DNA of 58,558 bases from Clostridium luticellarii. GTDB lineage: Bacteria > Bacillota > Clostridia > Clostridiales > Clostridiaceae. The position numbers and the translations under genes were made by a program. This document shows, one piece after another, positions 53,566 to 58,558 of this stretch; within the stretch, counting starts at the first letter, position 1, and each line of letters begins with the position of its first letter. Below the pieces are notes generated by a model. That model was not told the DNA's origin. It saw only the letters and a program-made list of their open reading frames with translations, and searched no databases. The stretch is from positions 1-58,558 of the forward strand of contig NZ_PVXP01000017.1 in the NCBI RefSeq assembly GCF_002995845.1, read 5' to 3'.

Positions 53566-54738
53566 ATGTTTACAGATAAATATGAGTCTTATGTTATAAA
53601 ACTGAGAAGAGAATTTCATGAGAAGCCGGAATTGAGTGGAGAGGAAAAGAATACATCACAGAGGATTGTAAGAGAATTGGAATCCATGGATATTCCATAT
53701 GAGATTGTTGGAAAATATGGAATAATAGCAACTTTAAATGGGAGTCGGGAAGGCAGGACTCTGGCATTAAGAGCTGATATGGATGCACTTCCCATAAAGG
53801 AAAACAATAAAAATTTGGTAAAAGATAAAATTGTAGTATCAAAGGTAGATGGAGCTGCCCATGTATGTGGACATGATGCACATATGTCCATGCTATTGGG
53901 CGCAGTTAGATCGTTAGTGGAGATTAAAAATAATCTGTCGGGCAGAATATTGTTTTGTTTTGAACAGGGAGAGGAAAATGGATATGGCATACAGGACATG
54001 CTTCAGGGATTGGAAGGTAAAAGAATAGATGGAGTATGGGGAATTCACATGTGTCCTGATTTGCCAACGGGGACACTTTCTGTGGAAGGTGGCAACAGAA
54101 TGTCGAGTGCAGCAGGTTTTAATGTGACTATAGTGGGAAAGGGTGGTCATGCATCCAGACCTGATCTGTGCATTGATCCGATTGAGTGTACAGCCCATGT
54201 GATTTTAGGATTGTCTTCAATTCTGTCAAGGGAAATCAAACCAAGTGAACCCGGAGTGGTTACCGTGGGAAAACTTAGAGCTGGGGATGTTGGAAACGTG
54301 ATTCCTGAAATTGCAGAGTTTAGTGGAACTATAAGATTTTTCAGCAGTAAAGTGGGGAATAAGATAAAAGAAGCCTTTACACGTATCGTGAATAATACGG
54401 CAGCAGCGCATGGATGCAGTGCAAAAATTGAATTCAGAGGAGCACAGCCAACTGTTGCAGTTGTAAATGATAGTAAATTATCAATTTTAGCGGCAAATGC
54501 AGTGAAAAAAGCAGTGGGCCGTAAATATTTGACGACTCATGAGCCGTTTATGGCATCTGACAGTATGAGCAGATATTTGAATAAATATTCCGGAGTATAT
54601 GCATTTTTGGGAATCAATAATAAGGAGTTAGGTACCGGTGCTGGTCTCCATAACCCCAATTTTGACATAGATGAGGCTTGTCTAAAAAATGGAGTTGCAG
54701 TTACAGTTCAGTTTGCACTGGATTTTTTAAATAGCTAG
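53566..54738 (+). CDS. M20-family amidohydrolase/deacylase
   Basis: A 390-residue metallohydrolase. LRREFHEKPELSGEE at the start, RADMDALPI, the metal site VCGHDAHMSMLLGA (Cys, His), FEQGEENGYG and GIHMCPDLPTGTL are the hippurate/IAA-amino acid hydrolase pattern, with a lid domain between. Some relatives deacylate N-acyl cysteine and S-substituted cysteines in sulfur salvage, which would fit two neighbouring binding proteins and the desulfhydrase. ATG 53566 is chosen; TTG 53548 and ATG 53557 are alternatives. Confidence 0.87.
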   Translation: MFTDKYESYVIKLRREFHEKPELSGEEKNTSQRIVRELESMDIPYEIVGKYGIIATLNGSREGRTLALRADMDALPIKENNKNLVKDKIVVSKVDGAAHVCGHDAHMSMLLGAVRSLVEIKNNLSGRILFCFEQGEENGYGIQDMLQGLEGKRIDGVWGIHMCPDLPTGTLSVEGGNRMSSAAGFNVTIVGKGGHASRPDLCIDPIECTAHVILGLSSILSREIKPSEPGVVTVGKLRAGDVGNVIPEIAEFSGTIRFFSSKVGNKIKEAFTRIVNNTAAAHGCSAKIEFRGAQPTVAVVNDSKLSILAANAVKKAVGRKYLTTHEPFMASDSMSRYLNKYSGVYAFLGINNKELGTGAGLHNPNFDIDEACLKNGVAVTVQFALDFLNS

Positions 54739-54804
54739 ATTTTTAAAAATTGCTGATTTTAATTATAAATTAAAATAATTTTACAAAAAGAGGAAGTGTA
54801 TAAA

Positions 54805-55887
54805 ATGAAGAGACAAATAAAAAGTTTTCTGCTGGTTGCATTGAGTGTGGTGGTTATTTTAGCCATGTTTGCGGGTTGTGGAAATAAAAAATCCGGTTCT
54901 TCTGATGTCTATGATGATACCAAGCCTTATACAGGCAAATTTGAAAATGGAAAGCTTACGAAGCCATTCCATTTGAAAATAGTAACCCCAACGGATTTTA
55001 ACGAGGCAATTATAGCTTATAAAAAAGGTTTCTTTAAGGAAGTTGGAATAATACCTGAGTTCACTGGAGTTCTGCCAGCTAATGTGAGCCTGGCTCAATC
55101 CGTAATAAAAGGTGATAATGATCTGTTTGGGTCAGGACATGTAACCACAATTGCCCAGGCGCGTCAGGGAGGATCCAAACTTAAAATTGTACTTCACAGC
55201 ATGGTGGACAGTCCTGACTTTGATAAGCTTCATATGACCTGGTTTGTAAGAAACGATGGAAAAATTAAATCTGCAAAGGATCTGGTTGGAAAGAAAATTG
55301 CAATGAGCAGTAAGGGAAGTTGTGCAGAAACTTTAAATGCAGAGTATTTGAGGCAAAATGGTGTAGATGTGAAGAAAACTCAAATTGTTGTTATGAATGA
55401 CCAGCAGCAGGAACAGGCTCTTAAACAGGGAAATATAGATGTGGCCATTGTGCATCCGCCCTTTAACATGAAAATTAAAAATGATGGTGGGGTAAATATT
55501 CTTACTACAAGCTATCAAATTGGTGAAAAAGCAGGTGATGGAGAAATTGGTGGACTTGCAGTACGTGCATTTAGCGAGGATTTTATCAAAAAATATCCGG
55601 ATGTGATAAAGGCTTATATAGTGGCAGATCTTAAAGCACAGCAGTACATAAATAAAAACTATAATGAATCATTGAAAATTGCCGCTGATTATTTAAAAAT
55701 GGATATCAAAAATATGGCTGGTAATATATATCCTGATCAAAAATGGATTAAACCAGAGCAGATTGAATGGTGGGTCAAAACTGCAGAAAAAAATAAAATA
55801 GCCGGCTTTGAAACACCTGGGAAGGTAAAAGCTTCCGATTTATATACGAATAAACTAAATCCATATTATACAGGTGAATTGAAATAA
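54805..55887 (+). CDS. ABC transporter substrate-binding lipoprotein, copy 2
   Basis: A 360-residue lipoprotein (lipobox FAGC) closely similar to copies 1 and 3, with KPFHLKI, NVSLAQSVIKGDNDLF, KKIAMSSKGSCAET and QGNIDVAIVHPPFN. The ligand loop differs (VTPTDFNEAIIAYKKG; HPPF where the others have HAPY), so specificity may differ. GAGGAAG supports ATG 54805. With the pseudogene after it, it forms one unit of a tandem duplication whose other unit is copy 3 plus the intact desulfhydrase gene. Confidence 0.88.
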   Translation: MKRQIKSFLLVALSVVVILAMFAGCGNKKSGSSDVYDDTKPYTGKFENGKLTKPFHLKIVTPTDFNEAIIAYKKGFFKEVGIIPEFTGVLPANVSLAQSVIKGDNDLFGSGHVTTIAQARQGGSKLKIVLHSMVDSPDFDKLHMTWFVRNDGKIKSAKDLVGKKIAMSSKGSCAETLNAEYLRQNGVDVKKTQIVVMNDQQQEQALKQGNIDVAIVHPPFNMKIKNDGGVNILTTSYQIGEKAGDGEIGGLAVRAFSEDFIKKYPDVIKAYIVADLKAQQYINKNYNESLKIAADYLKMDIKNMAGNIYPDQKWIKPEQIEWWVKTAEKNKIAGFETPGKVKASDLYTNKLNPYYTGELK

Positions 55888-55900
55888 ATTTGATTTTAAA

Positions 55901-55947
55901 TTCTGCAGACTGATAGATTAGCTTAAATTTTTTATCAGTCTGTAGAA
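55901..55947 (+). repeat. 15-bp inverted repeat after binding protein copy 2
   Basis: TTCTGCAGACTGATA (55901-55915) pairs with TATCAGTCTGTAGAA (55933-55947) with one G-T wobble. No T run follows, so it may stabilise or process the mRNA instead of ending it. The matching spot after copy 3 (57343 on) lacks the hairpin. Confidence 0.7.
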
Positions 55948-55984
55948 CAAGATACTTTTCTTAAATGTATGAGAGGTATGTAAA

Positions 55985-56197
55985 ATGATTGAGATTCCAG
56001 GGAGAATAAAAATTGCAAATTTACTGGCAAGAATAGAAAAATTAGAAGGATCTTCCGCCTATATAAAGAGGAAGAATATGAGTGGAAGAGGATTTTTAGG
56101 CATTAGTGTAAACGATAGTAGAGGAAGATTTTAAATTATAAAAATATTCTGTTCATAATTACTAAAGGTATCTTCGGAATCTTTTCTTAAAAATAAT
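55985..56197 (+). pseudogene. Decayed copy of the D-cysteine desulfhydrase-like gene
   Basis: A 49-codon frame at 55985 begins MIEIPGRIKIANLLARIEKL, then SAYIKRKN, and jumps to GISVNDSRGRF. The intact protein at 57396 has MIEIPEKIEIANL, SIYIKRDD and, 200 residues later, GISVSDSREKF. After the stop (56132) the DNA still resembles the intact gene's end (ATATTCTGTTCATAA). Large internal parts, including the PLP lysine, are deleted. Confidence 0.85.
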
Positions 56198-56248
56198 TAA
56201 TGTAATTAAAAATAAAAATAATTTTTATGAAAGAGGAAGTGCATAGAA

Positions 56249-57337
56249 ATGAAAAGACGAATAAAAGTTTTTTTGCTGTTTGCATTGAGCTTGGTGGTTG
56301 TTTTATCGGTGTTTGCAGGTTGCGGAAATAAAAAGTCCAGCTCGTCTGATTCTAACTTTTATGATGATACTAAACCTTATACGGGTAAATTTGTAAATGG
56401 AAAACTTACAAAGCCATTCCATCTTAAAATTGAGACTCAACAAGGGTTTAAAGATGGTATTATAGCAGATAAAAAAGGTTTTTTTAAGGAAGTGGGGATA
56501 ATTCCTGAATTTACTGGAGTACTGTCACCTAATATGAGTCTGGCTCAATCAGTTATAAAAGGTGATAATGATCTATTTGATTCAGGGCATGTTACTACAA
56601 TTGCACAAGCACGGGAAGCAGGTTCAAAGCTCAAAATTGTATTAACTAGTATGGTAGATAGTCCGGATTTTGATAAAACCCATATGACGTGGTTTGTAAG
56701 AAATGATGGGAAAATAAAATCAGCTAAAGATTTGGTAGGCAAAAAAATAGCTATGAGTAGTAAAGGAACCTGCGCTGAGCTATTAAATTCAGAGTATTTA
56801 AGACAAAATGGAGTTGATGTGAAGAAGACCAAGATTATCGTAATGAAAGACCAACAACAAGAACAGGCTCTTAAACAGGGGAATATAGATGTGGCAATAT
56901 TGCATGCACCATATAATATGAAAATAAAAAATGATGGTGGTGCTAAGGTTTTAACTACAAGTTATGAAATAGGTAAAAAGGCTGGAGATGGAACCGTCAG
57001 CGGACTTGCAGTACGTGCATTTAGCGAGGATTTTATCAAAAAATATCCGGATGTGGTAAAAGCTTATATAGTTGCAGACCTCAAAGCACAACAATGGATA
57101 AATAATAATTATAAGGAGGCATTAAAAGTTACAGCAGATTACTTGAAAATGGATATCAAAGATATGTCAGGAAATATATATCCTGATCAAAAATGGATTA
57201 AACCAGAGCAGATTGAGTGGTGGGTTAAAACCGCAGAAAAAAATAAATTAGCTGGTTTTGAAACTCCGGGAAAAGTAAAAGTTTCTGATCTATATACGAA
57301 CAAATTAAATCCATATTATACAGGTGAATTGAAATAG
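56249..57337 (+). CDS. ABC transporter substrate-binding lipoprotein, copy 3
   Basis: A 362-residue lipoprotein (lipobox FAGC) nearly the same as copy 2 over most of its length, including the identical stretch GLAVRAFSEDFIKKYPDV, and with QGNIDVAILHAPYN as in copy 1. GAGGAAG precedes ATG 56249. Three binding proteins for one ATPase and one permease imply that several related ligands enter through the same channel. It is followed by the intact desulfhydrase-like gene with the same spacing pattern as copy 2 and the pseudogene. Confidence 0.88.
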   Translation: MKRRIKVFLLFALSLVVVLSVFAGCGNKKSSSSDSNFYDDTKPYTGKFVNGKLTKPFHLKIETQQGFKDGIIADKKGFFKEVGIIPEFTGVLSPNMSLAQSVIKGDNDLFDSGHVTTIAQAREAGSKLKIVLTSMVDSPDFDKTHMTWFVRNDGKIKSAKDLVGKKIAMSSKGTCAELLNSEYLRQNGVDVKKTKIIVMKDQQQEQALKQGNIDVAILHAPYNMKIKNDGGAKVLTTSYEIGKKAGDGTVSGLAVRAFSEDFIKKYPDVVKAYIVADLKAQQWINNNYKEALKVTADYLKMDIKDMSGNIYPDQKWIKPEQIEWWVKTAEKNKLAGFETPGKVKVSDLYTNKLNPYYTGELK

Positions 57338-57395
57338 ACTTGATTTTAAATTATGCAGAACAAAATATTTTAGAAATATATGAGAGGTATGTAAA

Positions 57396-58391
57396 ATGAT
57401 TGAAATCCCAGAAAAAATAGAAATTGCAAATTTGCCAACGAGGATAGAAAAATTAGAAAGGCTGTCTGATAAATTAGGAGGCCCTTCCATCTATATAAAG
57501 AGGGATGATCAGACTGGAACAGAGTTTTCAGGAAATAAAATAAGAAAGCTGGAGTTTTCTATAAAGGAAGCCATAGATAGAAAATGTGATACAATAATCA
57601 CTTTTGGAGGTGTACAATCCAATCATTGCAGGGCAATAGCGGCAGTATCTGCAAAATTAGGGCTAAAGTCATATCTGATATTGAGAGAAAATAATGACAT
57701 AAAGCTTGATGGAAATTTATTTTTAGATAAACTGTTTGGAGCAAATATAGAGTTTATCAACTGTGAAAATTATGAAAACGAAAAAACTGAGGCGGCAGAT
57801 AAGATAAAAGAGAAACTAAAAAGCAGAGGGCATAAGGTATATACAATTCCTTCGGGGGCTTCCAATGGAATAGGGAGTTTTGGATATTATAAGGCAATGC
57901 AGGAGATTATATTTCAGGAAAAAGAGTTGGGAATACATTTTGATAAAATTGTTATAGCCGCAGGCTCTGGAGGAACCTATTCCGGATTGCTGCTGGGAAG
58001 TAAAATATTCAATTACAGAGGTGAAATTATAGGAATTAGTGTAAGCGATAGTAGAGAAAAATTTAAGAACAAGGTTTGTGAAATATTAAGTGAAAGTGTA
58101 AATTATATAAATATTCCTTTAAGCTTTTCTAAAGATGAAATAGATGTTTTGGACAATTATGTGGGGGAAGGTTATGGATTGAGCAGCAGGGAAGAGCTGA
58201 AATTTATCAATGAATTTGCAAAATTGGAGGGAATAATTTTAGATCCTGTTTATACAGGAAAAGCCATGTATGGATTGTCTTGTGAAATAGCAAAGGGAAA
58301 ATTTTCAGATTGTAAAAATATCCTGTTCATAAATACTGGAGGAATTTTTGGAATCTTTCCTCAAAAATATTTGTTTGATTTTTCTAATTAA
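57396..58391 (+). CDS. D-cysteine desulfhydrase / ACC deaminase family PLP enzyme
   Basis: A 331-residue fold type II PLP enzyme: TRIEKLERLSDKLGGPSIYI, the PLP lysine in TEFSGNKIRKLEF, TFGGVQSNHCRAIAA, IPSGASNGIGSFGY, AAGSGGTYSGLLLG and a C-terminal DPVYTGKAMYGL and FINTGGIFG. The family includes D-cysteine desulfhydrase, ACC deaminase and L-cysteate sulfo-lyase. With sulfonate-type transporters and a deacylase beside it, release of sulfide or sulfite from a cysteine-like substrate is most likely. GAGAGG precedes ATG 57396. No gene is seen from 58392 to the end. Confidence 0.88.
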   Translation: MIEIPEKIEIANLPTRIEKLERLSDKLGGPSIYIKRDDQTGTEFSGNKIRKLEFSIKEAIDRKCDTIITFGGVQSNHCRAIAAVSAKLGLKSYLILRENNDIKLDGNLFLDKLFGANIEFINCENYENEKTEAADKIKEKLKSRGHKVYTIPSGASNGIGSFGYYKAMQEIIFQEKELGIHFDKIVIAAGSGGTYSGLLLGSKIFNYRGEIIGISVSDSREKFKNKVCEILSESVNYINIPLSFSKDEIDVLDNYVGEGYGLSSREELKFINEFAKLEGIILDPVYTGKAMYGLSCEIAKGKFSDCKNILFINTGGIFGIFPQKYLFDFSN

Positions 58392-58558
58392 ATGTAGTGA
58401 AGGAGCATATTAAGAAAATTTAAAGATTATAGAGACCAGCTAGTAATAGTCAATAGAAATTATAAAAAAATTTATGAGTAAAAAATTGCATCACAAATAA
58501 TCCATTGAAAAATACGAACGATGGAATTATTTGTAAGACAGTTGAACTTTTAGTTTTT

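Noticed and set aside
1-58558. Mobile elements, CRISPR arrays, tRNA or rRNA genes
   Set aside because: No transposase, integrase, regularly spaced repeats, cloverleaf or ribosomal sequence was found on either strand by reading.

Overview
The window is AT-rich, Gram-positive DNA, most likely from a Clostridium. Evidence: an alpha/beta-type small acid-soluble spore protein, a Spo0E-like phosphatase, S-box (SAM-I) riboswitches, a CIRCE site before htpG, and strong AGGAGG-type ribosome binding sites. The species is not determined. No tRNA, rRNA, CRISPR array, phage or insertion sequence was seen.

Left part (1-16.4 kb). A permease fragment is followed by a TetR regulator and two related drug-efflux MFS genes; LmrA/YxaF-like operators precede all three. 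A DUF523 gene and a decayed third efflux gene accompany them. From 5.4 to 13.9 kb lies an operon with three SAM methyltransferases, an ECF-type membrane protein and a complete nickel/peptide-type ABC transporter, with truncated gene remnants at both ends. A DUF2325 gene on the minus strand has its own SAM-I riboswitch. A TipA-like MerR regulator with a duplicated effector domain and a spore protein gene follow.

Middle part (16.4-35 kb). Genes: an XRE regulator, a Spo0E-like gene, a MoxR/DUF58/transglutaminase set whose transglutaminase gene is broken by a 65-bp repeat-flanked insertion, htpG under CIRCE control, a BASS transporter with a LarA-family protein, sbcD-sbcC, a ketopantoate-reductase-like gene, a cation diffusion facilitator, and a copper P-type ATPase (copA) on the minus strand.

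Right part (35-58.5 kb). A metal-response block comes first: a frameshifted histidine kinase, a CWB2 surface protein, a SafE-like membrane protein with a cupredoxin-like tail, a second secreted protein sharing the surface protein's C-terminal domain, and an OmpR regulator. It leads into luxS and a sulfur-scavenging island: a small carbonic-anhydrase-like protein, two NifD/NifK-like pairs, a NifX-like protein, O-acetylhomoserine sulfhydrylase, a SAM-I riboswitch before the second pair, a sulfonate/taurine-type ABC transporter with three paralogous binding proteins, an M20 deacylase and a D-cysteine desulfhydrase-like enzyme. No NifH- or NifB-like gene is present.

The most unusual signal is a short two-hairpin leader with the core ACTAGAAAACTAGAGGC or close variants. 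It occurs four times: before copA, before the surface-protein operon, before the first NifDK-like pair, and between the ABC ATPase and permease genes. It ties copper handling and the nitrogenase-like sulfur island into one candidate RNA-controlled regulon. My reading, which is inference, is that the island imports organic sulfur compounds and uses nitrogenase-like reductases with sulfhydrylase, deacylase and desulfhydrase steps to recover sulfur or methionine.
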